Assembly: GCA_948472605.1 (NCBI GenBank)
Contig: CAOKUH010000009.1
Span: 1-20,653 of the forward strand
Direction: 5' to 3'
DNA from: an uncultured Mycoplasmatota bacterium
GTDB taxonomy: Bacteria; Bacillota_I; Bacilli_A; RF39; UBA660
DNA: 20,653 nt
In this document: positions 5,407 to 13,130 of the stretch, one piece after another
How the letters are laid out: each line of letters opens with the position of its first letter
How positions within the stretch are numbered: the first letter of the stretch is position 1
Translations under genes and position numbers: made by a program
Notes under the pieces: generated by a model
The model's input: the letters and a program-made list of their open reading frames with translations, nothing else
Databases searched by the model: none
Told to the model about the DNA's origin: nothing

Positions 5407-7770
5407 TCACTCCAATCTCTTAACAATACTATTATACAAGAAAATGCTTATAATTACTATGGTAGGAACGAAGAAACCAGCCAGAATATTACTTCCAATT
5501 ATAGACAAATTCATAAGTGGAAATATTTTAATCTCTGCTATTTTTAAAACACTTATAATAATAGGTATTAACAATACAAAAATAGATGTTATAAAAGCAA
5601 ATACCATATTTTTAAGTTTTAGAGAAATATATAGAACAATAAGAATAAGTAAAATATAAGAAACATATCTAACTATATAAAACATAATTAAATAGGAAAG
5701 AATTGAGATACCTGTTGGCAAACTATGAAATGCTCCTAAACTTACAATAGAATCATTTAGGTTTGCTAAACCATACATTTTAAATGTTCCTAATATTTCT
5801 GGAATAATGCTTATTATATAAATAACTGTACAAGCAAGTATTGATGTGGTTATTTTATTTCTAGCTGTTTTTCTATAACCATTCTTTGTAGCATTCAAAA
5901 TTTGAATGAATCCTGTTCGATATTCCATAATAAACAAATTCGTAAGAACGATTATGGTTATGATAATTAAATAAATATCATTTTCATTAGTGTTTGTATT
6001 TACTCTAAATAATTTATTATAACCAGTATCATAAACGAAAGATGCTTTTGGATTTTCTTTTATGTAATCATATTTTTCTTCTATTCTATTAAAAATTTCT
6101 CTTGTAGCCAGTATATCTTCATAAGGTTGTGATAACATCCTGCCTTCGATATTACTAATCTCTCCTTTTTCTATTCTTTCATTAATAGCCGAAAGCCCCT
6201 CGTTTGCTCGTGTATATTCTTCTATAGTGTTTTGTATCAAAACTTCTTTTTCTGGTGTAAGATCTCCACTTAGAATATCCATATAATTTTTATAAAACAT
6301 TTCATTATAAGACATATTATAATTTTGATTTTTAAAATTAAATACCATAAATATAGCGAAAAAAATGATGATGAGCAAACCTTTATTAACAAATAATAAT
6401 TTATAAGTTTCAAAAGAGAATATACTATTAAATCTTATATTCTTTAGTATTTTGAATTTTTTTATTTTTTCCCATATTACATTTTCTTTTACCCTCATAT
6501 TCATACTCTTTAAATATTTAATAAAAGATAATATTATAAATAGAATAATTGTTATAATCTGCAAAATAAGTAATGTGCTAGTTTTTGATGCTAATATATT
6601 ATAAAACCTTAGATTGTCATATATTCTAAATATCTCATTTGTATTAAGAAGACTAACTAGATTAAAGGATTTTAAAAGATTAATACTAGATGTTGGATCG
6701 ATGCTTTGATAGATTATAAAATTACCTAGAATTATGATAAAGAAGGCAAAAATATTCTCTACTGTATTATTAAATTTTATAGAAAGATAGAACATAATCA
6801 TGGAAAGAAGAAATACAAAAATCACTTTTGCTCCAAACAAAATAAATAAGTATTCTAAAATATTTATTTTAAGAGTAGAAAGCATTAGTAATGGTACACT
6901 TTGTATAGTAGCAAATATATTTCCACATCCTAAAGTAGATAAATAATATATATAGTTTGTTCCGTAAAATAAAGAGCAAATTAAGAAAACTCCTATGAAT
7001 AATGTCATTATTTTCGCCATTATTGTTTTACCATTACCATTTTTTGTACTTTTTATAATCGTAAATAGGTTCTTATCTTTTTCTTCTGTAATTAGTATAG
7101 TTGAAATAATAAATATCAAAATCAGTACAAAAAAATCTGTCAAAGTAGTATTAGATATTTTATTTATACTCTCGCCTATTTCATAGTTTGTTTTAACATT
7201 TTTCATATCTTTATAAATGTCTGCTGTTTTGGTGATACTTTTTAAAGATACTTCATCTTTTGTCTTAAAAATAGAAACACTTTGTTGAGTTTCAGCACTC
7301 GCTAGTATATCATTTATTGTGCCTTGATAATTAGATACTTTATCATAGTCGTTTTTAATACGCTCTAAAAAAGACCATTCTGTATCACCATTCCCTGTAT
7401 ATTTCCATGTTGGATTTTTAGATTCCTCATAATACTTTTCATAAAGTTCTTTATTTTCTTCACGCAAAGAATCAGCATATTCTCTTATTGCTTGATTTTC
7501 ACTTTTGGCATTACTTTGAATATTGTAAATAATATTAATTGCTTTTGCTCTTTCATAAAGTTCATTGATATATTTACCCTTTTCCTCATGAGTTTTGCCC
7601 GATAAATCAGTTTCTAATATTTTATATGCTTCATAAGGAATTCCATTTTTACTCTCACTATAGTTTTGATAATTTAAGAATAATAGATTGAAAAACCATA
7701 ATATTAGAAATGCTACAATAAAGAGTTTATTGGTTACTATTTTTAAAAATTCAAATCTTGTGATTCTCAT
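5407..7770 (-). CDS. Double-length ABC-2-type permease, 787 aa
   Basis: This is the membrane part of an ABC transporter whose ATPase gene overlaps it by 4 nt (ATGA). It looks like two permease halves fused in one chain. Each half begins with a cytoplasmic start and a membrane helix (about 12-33 and 464-482), has a large extracytoplasmic domain (about 34-208 and 483-598), then several helices. The halves share a motif after the first returning helix: EEKDKNLFTIIKSTKNG near 229-245 and EYRTGFIQILNATKNG near 616-631. One polypeptide could thus supply both halves of the channel. The family includes bacteriocin and peptide exporters or immunity transporters; the substrate is unknown. Confidence 0.85.
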   Translation of the reverse strand: MRITRFEFLKIVTNKLFIVAFLILWFFNLLFLNYQNYSESKNGIPYEAYKILETDLSGKTHEEKGKYINELYERAKAINIIYNIQSNAKSENQAIREYADSLREENKELYEKYYEESKNPTWKYTGNGDTEWSFLERIKNDYDKVSNYQGTINDILASAETQQSVSIFKTKDEVSLKSITKTADIYKDMKNVKTNYEIGESINKISNTTLTDFFVLILIFIISTILITEEKDKNLFTIIKSTKNGNGKTIMAKIMTLFIGVFLICSLFYGTNYIYYLSTLGCGNIFATIQSVPLLMLSTLKINILEYLFILFGAKVIFVFLLSMIMFYLSIKFNNTVENIFAFFIIILGNFIIYQSIDPTSSINLLKSFNLVSLLNTNEIFRIYDNLRFYNILASKTSTLLILQIITIILFIILSFIKYLKSMNMRVKENVIWEKIKKFKILKNIRFNSIFSFETYKLLFVNKGLLIIIFFAIFMVFNFKNQNYNMSYNEMFYKNYMDILSGDLTPEKEVLIQNTIEEYTRANEGLSAINERIEKGEISNIEGRMLSQPYEDILATREIFNRIEEKYDYIKENPKASFVYDTGYNKLFRVNTNTNENDIYLIIITIIVLTNLFIMEYRTGFIQILNATKNGYRKTARNKITTSILACTVIYIISIIPEILGTFKMYGLANLNDSIVSLGAFHSLPTGISILSYLIMFYIVRYVSYILLILIVLYISLKLKNMVFAFITSIFVLLIPIIISVLKIAEIKIFPLMNLSIIGSNILAGFFVPTIVIISIFLYNSIVKRLE

Positions 7771-8492
7771 GCTTTTTCATCACCTGCAAATATACTCATA
7801 TAAACATCTTCTAAATTACCATTTGGAGCATACTGTTCTATCAGTTTATCAGAATCAGTTTCTTTAAGTAAAACACCATCTTTTAAGACTAAAATAGCTT
7901 TAGCCATGTTCTCTATATCTGGTACAATATGAGTTGCTACGATAATAATTTTATCTTTAGAGAGTGTGTGAATCATCTTCTTAACTCGAACTCTTTCTTT
8001 CGGATCTAATCCTGCTGTTGGTTCATCAAATATAATTAATTTAGGATTTCCTATAATAGCACTTGCAATTAAAAGTCTTTGTTTCATTCCTCCTGAATAA
8101 GTACCTATTTTTCTATTAATATTATCTGTTAAATTGACAGCTTCAGTAACTCTTTTTATTTCATCCTTCATAGAATTTTTAGGAATGTCTTTTAAGACAG
8201 CAATATAATTTAAAAACATATATCCAGTAAATCCATTATAAAGACCTTGTTGTTGAGGCATATAACCTAAAATGCCACGATAATCGTTTCCTAGTTTGTC
8301 TATTTCTTTGTCATCCCATAAAATACTACCAGAATCGGCTTTTAAATTAGTTGTAACAATATTCATAAGTGTTGACTTCCCAGCCCCATTCGGTCCGAGA
8401 AGTCCATATACACCATTTGATAGTTTACAATTTATATTATTTAAAACTTTTTTACTACCATAACTTTTACATAAATCTTTAATTTCTAACAT
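7767..8492 (-). CDS. ABC transporter ATP-binding protein
   Basis: I start it at ATG 8492 (MLEIKDL, 241 aa), which has an AGGTGA Shine-Dalgarno 6 nt upstream; GTG and ATG codons just before it lack one. All ATPase motifs are present: Walker A GPNGAGKS (33-40), Q-loop in MPQQQG (Q80), signature YSGGMKQR (132-139), Walker B LIIFDEP (152-158, catalytic E157) and H-loop H188. The C-terminus is short, as in ATPases paired with ABC-2-type permeases. The gene lies between the propeller-like protein (9-nt gap) and the permease (ATGA overlap). It should energise the permease at 5407-7770. Confidence 0.93.
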   Translation of the reverse strand: MLEIKDLCKSYGSKKVLNNINCKLSNGVYGLLGPNGAGKSTLMNIVTTNLKADSGSILWDDKEIDKLGNDYRGILGYMPQQQGLYNGFTGYMFLNYIAVLKDIPKNSMKDEIKRVTEAVNLTDNINRKIGTYSGGMKQRLLIASAIIGNPKLIIFDEPTAGLDPKERVRVKKMIHTLSKDKIIIVATHIVPDIENMAKAILVLKDGVLLKETDSDKLIEQYAPNGNLEDVYMSIFAGDEKA

Positions 8493-8501
8493 GAGCATCA
8501 C

Positions 8502-9833
8502 CTACTTTGCATTTGTCATTTTAATATAATTAGCTTTTGATTCCCAATAATCTGACTTCTTAATTGAAGCATAATTAGTTCCTATAATATCTTGTTGTTT
8601 AGTTCCTGCCCAAGTAGTATAAACATCTCCTAAAATAGTTTCTGTTTCTACAAAGTAATAATCATCATTACTAGCTAAAATTTCTACTAAATATTCATTT
8701 TTATCTTTTAAAGAAAATTCCTTCATTTCTTTATTTTTTAAGTCAATATAATAGGAAGCACCAATATGAGCATCTTTACTTTTATAAGCATAAACTAATA
8801 CTTTATCATCTATGATAGTTCCTAGTTCCATATTATTTTGTGAAAGTTCTTTAAATACTTCTTTTTTCTTTGTAGCAAAATCAAAATATTCTAAATTTTT
8901 GCTCTTTTCTCCAATAAAGTAAATACCATCTTTGTAAAATTGCATACTTTCAATATTTTTGAATACTTCTTCAAATAAAACTTCTTCTTTCTTCGTTTCA
9001 ACATCAAATAATTTTATTTTTGTTTTAGAATTATAAAGATTATCTCTAAAAGCATTTGTATTATCTCCAAAACTGTCTGGATCTTTTATATAATTAATCT
9101 CTTGAATGACAAGTTTATCATTATAAGTTCCAATTAAAGATGCGTGCAAGCCATTTGTTAATTCTTCGTATTTTCCTGTACTAAGATTAATGGCTACCAA
9201 TTTTCTTTCTGTTACTGATGTTGTGAATGTATGTCCACTTCCTTCTTCTACTTTACTCTTCTCTAAAAATCCATATAGCATATTTCCTTTCATAACAAAA
9301 GGCATAGATATTTTTGTTCCACTTGGAGCAGTAAATAATTTTTCCTTATCTGTTCCATCTAATTTCATTTTATAAATTGTAGATGGTGAACCTGTAGTAT
9401 CACTTACAATTCCATCTGCTGTAATACTCATTGAAACACCACCAGCTGATGAATTAAGCGTATATAAAGCATCATTATAGTAGAATAATTCATTGGACTC
9501 AGCAAAATTAGAATATGAAGAGCAAGACTCACTATCATGTTTGCAATTAGGTTTATTACATACATAAACTTCCTTTTTAGAATCATAATCGAAATACATT
9601 ATATTTTCTTTTTCTTCGTTATGTTTAATGTAAAAGTAGCCATTTTTATAATCAGTTGGTAAAATATCACTAATGAATTTCATTGTTCCTTTGTTTTCTT
9701 CACTTGCTTTATTTTTTTCATTACCCACAAATGGAATATTCATCTCCCTCAATTTTTCTCTAGGCATAAAAACAAGCCCCAAAAATGCAATTACCCCCAC
9801 TACTCCTAAAATCGTTAAAACAATCTTTTTCAT
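8502..9833 (-). CDS. Membrane-anchored beta-propeller-like protein (DUF5050-like), 443 aa
   Basis: First gene of the operon, with a very strong Shine-Dalgarno (AGGAGGAG) before ATG 9833. An N-terminal hydrophobic segment (4-22) lacks a lipobox cysteine, so it is probably an uncleaved anchor with the rest outside. The body is a series of repeating beta-rich units such as YFDYDSKKEVY, YKMKLDGTDKEKLF and YFDFATKKKEVF, typical of propeller-like sensor domains. A motif C-X4-C-X-H-X4-C (C92, C97, H99, C104) is preserved in the paralogue fragment at 18266-18765 and recalls cysteine/histidine clusters in Firmicutes DUF5050-type lipoproteins. A role as signal- or substrate-binding partner is inference; the family name is from memory. 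Confidence 0.8.
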   Translation of the reverse strand: MKKIVLTILGVVGVIAFLGLVFMPREKLREMNIPFVGNEKNKASEENKGTMKFISDILPTDYKNGYFYIKHNEEKENIMYFDYDSKKEVYVCNKPNCKHDSESCSSYSNFAESNELFYYNDALYTLNSSAGGVSMSITADGIVSDTTGSPSTIYKMKLDGTDKEKLFTAPSGTKISMPFVMKGNMLYGFLEKSKVEEGSGHTFTTSVTERKLVAINLSTGKYEELTNGLHASLIGTYNDKLVIQEINYIKDPDSFGDNTNAFRDNLYNSKTKIKLFDVETKKEEVLFEEVFKNIESMQFYKDGIYFIGEKSKNLEYFDFATKKKEVFKELSQNNMELGTIIDDKVLVYAYKSKDAHIGASYYIDLKNKEMKEFSLKDKNEYLVEILASNDDYYFVETETILGDVYTTWAGTKQQDIIGTNYASIKKSDYWESKANYIKMTNAK

Positions 9834-9869
9834 AAATCTCCTCCTAATCTCATGTTTTTAACAATTAGA

Positions 9870-9902
9870 AGTATATAAAATTTTTGTATCTAAAAAGTAT
9901 CA
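9870..9902 (-). promoter_or_regulatory. Response-regulator box and promoter of the main operon
   Basis: On the minus strand GATAC (9897-9901) and GATAC (9886-9890) repeat with 11-bp periodicity, followed after 10 bp by the -10 TATACT (9870-9875). A 21-bp block covering both repeats (9882-9902) is identical to 18805-18825 in front of the decayed copy, although the DNA further out differs. No good -35 exists, so activator dependence is likely. This predicts autoregulation by the response regulator encoded in the same operon. Confidence 0.75.
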
Positions 9903-9927
9903 AAAAAAGCAAACTTCAAAAATTTGC
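9902..9927 (-). terminator. Terminator of the XRE gene
   Basis: On the minus strand GCAAA (9923-9927) pairs with TTTGC (9909-9913), followed by seven T (9902-9908). It lies just after the XRE stop codon and directly abuts the GATAC box, so it separates the two units. Confidence 0.6.
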
Positions 9928-9929
9928 CT

Positions 9930-10457
9930 TTACCTTCCGTTTTTTCTTGATTTTATAAGTTCTTTTTTCTTTTCACATAATGTAATATTATGATTTCGAT
10001 TATATAAACTAACCATATTAGCGACTATACAAATTGCAAATAATGATCCTTGTACAAATTCTACTATATTAGGAGTAAAAATATAATTCAAATAACCAAA
10101 TGAATTATGAAGCAAAGCTAAAACTAAAGTGATTGAACCAATTAGATTATACTTATTAAACTTTTTATCATCTTCTATTTGTCTATTAGATTCATATTCG
10201 ATCAAATTATTAATTGTTTCTCTCATATCTATTAGTTCTTCTTTTGTCATTCTTCTGCCTTTTAATAATTCAGGTATGCTCAAGTTAAATTCATCAGCTA
10301 ATAAATTTAGTAATGAAATATCAGGCATTGTCTTTCCATTTTCCCATCTACTTATTGATTTATCAGTTACACCTAATTTTTCAGCTAACTCTTCTTGTGT
10401 CATATTCTTTTCTTTACGCAATTCAGCAATGAATTTTCCAATTTGTTCTTGATTCAT
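9930..10457 (-). CDS. XRE-family regulator with C-terminal membrane segments, 175 aa
   Basis: Residues 6-62 form a helix-turn-helix of the XRE/Cro type (TQEELAEKLGVTDKSISRWE). A linker follows, then two hydrophobic segments at about 104-124 and 131-152, ending in a lysine/arginine-rich tail. The product should therefore be a membrane-tethered DNA-binding protein. The Shine-Dalgarno AGAGGG precedes ATG 10457. It stands directly upstream of the propeller/ABC/two-component operon on the same strand but is separated by a terminator. It could respond to the same envelope condition, but no operator for it is obvious. A second regulator of similar design is at 19553-20065. Confidence 0.88.
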   Translation of the reverse strand: MNQEQIGKFIAELRKEKNMTQEELAEKLGVTDKSISRWENGKTMPDISLLNLLADEFNLSIPELLKGRRMTKEELIDMRETINNLIEYESNRQIEDDKKFNKYNLIGSITLVLALLHNSFGYLNYIFTPNIVEFVQGSLFAICIVANMVSLYNRNHNITLCEKKKELIKSRKNGR

Positions 10458-10541
10458 AATTATCCCTCTTTTCAGTAAAAGTATATATTATTTATAATAT
10501 ATTTAACAGGACAGAGAGTGAGAGTTAGATAAATTTATACT

Positions 10542-11260
10542 TTATTTTTTCAATTTTTTTACAAAATTATCTATTTGTTCATTTACCATACTAGGATTAT
10601 CTGCATTTGAGAAATGTGAAGCATTAGGTATTATGTATAATGGATAATTTGTTTCATTATGCCAATCATTACAATATTTACTTATTTTACCTGTTCTATC
10701 ATATTCTCCAAGTAAAATTGTTACAGGAATATCCAGTTTTATATCTTTATTTTCTTGAATGAATTTAGAATATGAAATATCCATTTGGTTTGCGATCATT
10801 TCTTTTGACGAGTTTTCTAACATCTCAGACATAAGTTCATAAGCATAATTTGTTTTTGATACTGACTTTGCCATACTATTTTTTATAAGCCAAATGGTGT
10901 TGTATCAATAGCAATAAGTCCTATTGTATTATCTGGATAAAGATATGCAAACATTTGACTAGGGTATCCTCCAAGAGATAAACCAACTAGCACGACTTTC
11001 TTTACTTTTTCTTTATCAATTATTTTTTTCATCAATTTTGAACATTCTTCATACGATAGAAAATCACTATGTTCTGATTTTCCATGAAGGGGAATATCCC
11101 AATTAATAATCTTATATTTATTTATAAAATATTCTTCTTGTTTTCTAAAGCATCTATGATCTGCTGTTACTCCATGAGAAAAAAATATACATACATCTGA
11201 TTCTATATTTTCATTTGTCCAATAATATACTTTAGTTCCATCTAATATTTTTTCCTTCAT
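10542..11260 (-). pseudogene. Alpha/beta hydrolase, split by a deletion
   Basis: Two frames together make one serine hydrolase. The first (start 11260, stop 10883) has the oxyanion-type FFSHG and the nucleophile elbow GLSLGG (S95). The second (10542-10874) has the acid (GEYDRTGK) and the catalytic histidine (NASHFSNADNP). The first ends after IDTTPFGL. The second begins in another frame with NSMAKSVSKTNYA, which in this family follows the helical lid. Joining them leaves a protein shorter than the usual 260 or so residues, with most of the lid missing, so a deletion plus frameshift is more likely than one simple indel. The gene sits 28 nt downstream of the flavodoxin gene and was probably in its operon. 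Confidence 0.75.
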
Positions 11261-11288
11261 ATATAGTATCTCACTTTCAAATTGTAAT

Positions 11289-11726
11289 TTAATTTAATAA
11301 ATCATTAATAAAATCTTGAAATCTATTCATATCTGCTTGATTTGGATGATTTTTAGATTTTCCACCAACTAATTTAAAAATTCCATAAGTGTCATAACCT
11401 TTACAAGAGTAGATACCCAAAACTTCCAATCCTTTAGATTCTAAACTCAATTTATAATTTATTCCATATTTTTTATTATTACTTCCACTTGTATAAACTA
11501 GAATTATTTTATGTAGTTCTTTTAAATGTTTGCTTACAAAACTTTCTATTTTCTTATGAAATTTCCCCATATATATTCCAGATGCCAATCCAATTACTTC
11601 ATACTTTGAGAAATCTAAGTTATTTATTTCATTTATATTATATATATCTATTCCTTTAGCACTTTTCAAAAGTTTTTCTGTATTATTATGATGAATAGAA
11701 CTATATATAATTGCTACTTTGTTCAT
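11289..11726 (-). CDS. Flavodoxin-like protein, 145 aa
   Basis: The fold is suggested by an N-terminal MNKVAIIYSS strand and an FMN phosphate loop IHHNNTEKL (residues 11-19), a mid segment IGLASGIYMGKFH, and a C-terminal flavin-contacting region around KGYDTYG. This pattern matches small flavodoxin-family proteins that carry FMN and act as electron carriers or reductase-like partners. I start at ATG 11726, which has a GGTGAGG Shine-Dalgarno; codons further upstream lack one. A TATAAT box (minus strand, 11760-11765) gives a plausible promoter with a poor -35. The split hydrolase follows in the same direction. Confidence 0.82.
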   Translation of the reverse strand: MNKVAIIYSSIHHNNTEKLLKSAKGIDIYNINEINNLDFSKYEVIGLASGIYMGKFHKKIESFVSKHLKELHKIILVYTSGSNNKKYGINYKLSLESKGLEVLGIYSCKGYDTYGIFKLVGGKSKNHPNQADMNRFQDFINDLLN

Positions 11727-11778
11727 AATTAACCTCACCAATACTAAATTTATAAAAATATTATACCACGGCTAAAAT

Positions 11779-11811
11779 CACGAAAATAGGCATTTTTTTA
11801 AAATTTTCGTG
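11779..11811. repeat. Inverted repeat between the IS110 tail and the flavodoxin gene
   Basis: CACGAAAAT (11779-11787) and ATTTTCGTG (11803-11811) are perfect 9-bp arms around a 15-nt loop. The tail on the minus strand is only ATTTT, so it is a weak terminator at best. It may instead be part of the former IS110 end or an operator at the flavodoxin promoter. Confidence 0.4.
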
Positions 11812-11844
11812 TATTATAGTGATATATGTGATAAAATGAATTTG

Positions 11845-12267
11845 TTAATTTATTTTGAATGTTGTATTATTTTTGCACATTGTATATAACATTCTTAATA
11901 TTTTTGTTGAACACGCAGTTAGGCTTTCATAGTAATGTTTGCCTTCTGCTTTTTTTGTTAAATAATAATTATATACTGGGTGATTAGGACATTGATGACC
12001 TAACTTAACTACCATTTGACTAATATTAAATAATATCCATCTTGCATATTTGTTTCCTCGTTTAGAAATTGTTCCATGAACATTAATACTTTTTCCAGAT
12101 TGTATAATGGTTGGATCTAAACCACAAAAAGCAATTAATTGTTTATGATTATCAAATCTTGTAATATCTCCAAGTTCTCCAAGTAATTCAGTCGTTAATA
12201 CTTCTCCGATACCATAAAACGAATTGATAATATCAAAGTAAGGTGATTCTTTTGCTGTTTCAATCAT
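11845..12267 (-). pseudogene. C-terminal fragment of an IS110-family transposase
   Basis: The 140-codon frame matches the transposase_20 (C-terminal) half of IS110/IS1111 transposases: YGIGEVLTTELLGELGDI, QLIAFCGLDP, then IIQSGKS, which carries the presumed catalytic serine, and GTISKRGNKYARW. The N-terminal RuvC-like DEDD domain (roughly the first 200 residues of a 330-400 aa protein) is absent. The ATG at 12267 is an internal methionine and not the original start, because the sequence changes abruptly to an unrelated + strand gene at 12268-12277. The remnant cannot encode an active recombinase. Confidence 0.85.
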
Positions 12268-12276
12268 AATGAAGTT

Positions 12277-13062
12277 ATGTTTCTAAATAATCAATATACA
12301 AATGATATATTAGATGAAGATTCAGATATTAAAGATTTAGACTGGAATGAATTTTACAATACTAAAGCATTTATTAATTCACTTCCATGGAGTGAAAGAG
12401 AGGTATTTTCAAGACCTAAATATCAAGATATTGTTTATTGGAATCGTGGGCATGGGAGTGCGCATTTACATTTAAGTCGTAATGGATGCATTAAAATTTC
12501 TGAACATATGGACGATATACCTGGAATATCTAACAAAGATTTAGAAGGTAAAAATATAAAAGAAGTAGTCTGTATGCTAAAAGAAAAAGGCATAAAATTT
12601 CCAGAAAAAAATGAATTTGAAAAAGCAATTAAAGATTACGATAATTGGATTTATCAAAAAGATGAAATGCTTAATTGTGTAATGTATAGGATTATTGAAC
12701 GTGGTGGCAACCGAATTGGACCTCGTAGGGCTTTCATATTTGCAAAAGAATTTGGTAGAAATATTGACATACCAATGGCATATGGTGTTGATAGATCTGA
12801 TCCTGGACTTAGGTTATTTATGAATGAATATATTAAAGCAGGCGGTTCTAAAAATTTGGTTTGCTATATTGGATATTGTAAAAGAGCAAGTAAATACGAA
12901 AAACTTCCAACAATAACTATTCATCAGAGATTAGTCAATATCTTTTCCAATCAAATAAACCAAGATGATTTATCAAAAGAACAAGAAAACGCAAAAAAAG
13001 AAGAGGTAAGACAACTAAGGCTACAAAGAAAATTAGAGAAAAGAAGACAAACTTATCAATAG
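12277..13062 (+). CDS. Hypothetical protein next to the IS110 junction, possibly truncated, 261 aa
   Basis: I do not recognise this protein. It is soluble and globular, with HGSAHLHLSRNGC near residue 60, a basic segment RGGNRIGPRRAF, a YGVDRSDPGLRLFMNEY region, and a lysine/glutamine-rich, coiled-coil-like tail from about 225. ATG 12277 lies within 10 nt of the IS110 fragment and has no Shine-Dalgarno. The same frame is open back to a TGA at 12244, but that part is transposase DNA. The native start may have been lost when the IS110 remnant formed. The body still reads as a real gene, with a terminator built into its end. Function and origin are unknown. Confidence 0.65.
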   Translation: MFLNNQYTNDILDEDSDIKDLDWNEFYNTKAFINSLPWSEREVFSRPKYQDIVYWNRGHGSAHLHLSRNGCIKISEHMDDIPGISNKDLEGKNIKEVVCMLKEKGIKFPEKNEFEKAIKDYDNWIYQKDEMLNCVMYRIIERGGNRIGPRRAFIFAKEFGRNIDIPMAYGVDRSDPGLRLFMNEYIKAGGSKNLVCYIGYCKRASKYEKLPTITIHQRLVNIFSNQINQDDLSKEQENAKKEEVRQLRLQRKLEKRRQTYQ

Positions 13063-13081
13063 GACAACTTTGTCTTCTTTT
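13039..13081 (+). terminator. Terminator overlapping the end of the 12277-13062 gene
   Basis: AAAAGAAGACAAA (13039-13051) pairs perfectly over 13 bp with TTTGTCTTCTTTT (13069-13081). The stop codon (13060-13062) lies in the loop. The T-rich end fits a rho-independent terminator. Confidence 0.65.
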
Positions 13082-13097
13082 GTTATGTACAGCCAAT

Positions 13098-13130
13098 AAA
13101 AAAAGGCAACATAATATTATAATGCCCTTT
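13098..13130 (-). terminator. Terminator of the ClpX-like gene
   Basis: On the minus strand AAAGGGCA (13123-13130) pairs with TGCCTTT (13102-13108) with one bulged G. The stem runs directly into a T run (plus-strand A at 13098-13104). It overlaps the stop codon. Confidence 0.65.

Noticed and set aside
6995..7186. Short + strand frames inside the permease, kinase, regulator and propeller genes
   Set aside because: They are antisense to genes with full family motifs and lack ribosome sites; they arise from AT-rich codon use.
11265..11275. A single GATAC upstream of the hydrolase pseudogene
   Set aside because: It lacks the second repeat at 11-bp spacing and a -10 at the right distance, so it does not match the proposed response-regulator box.
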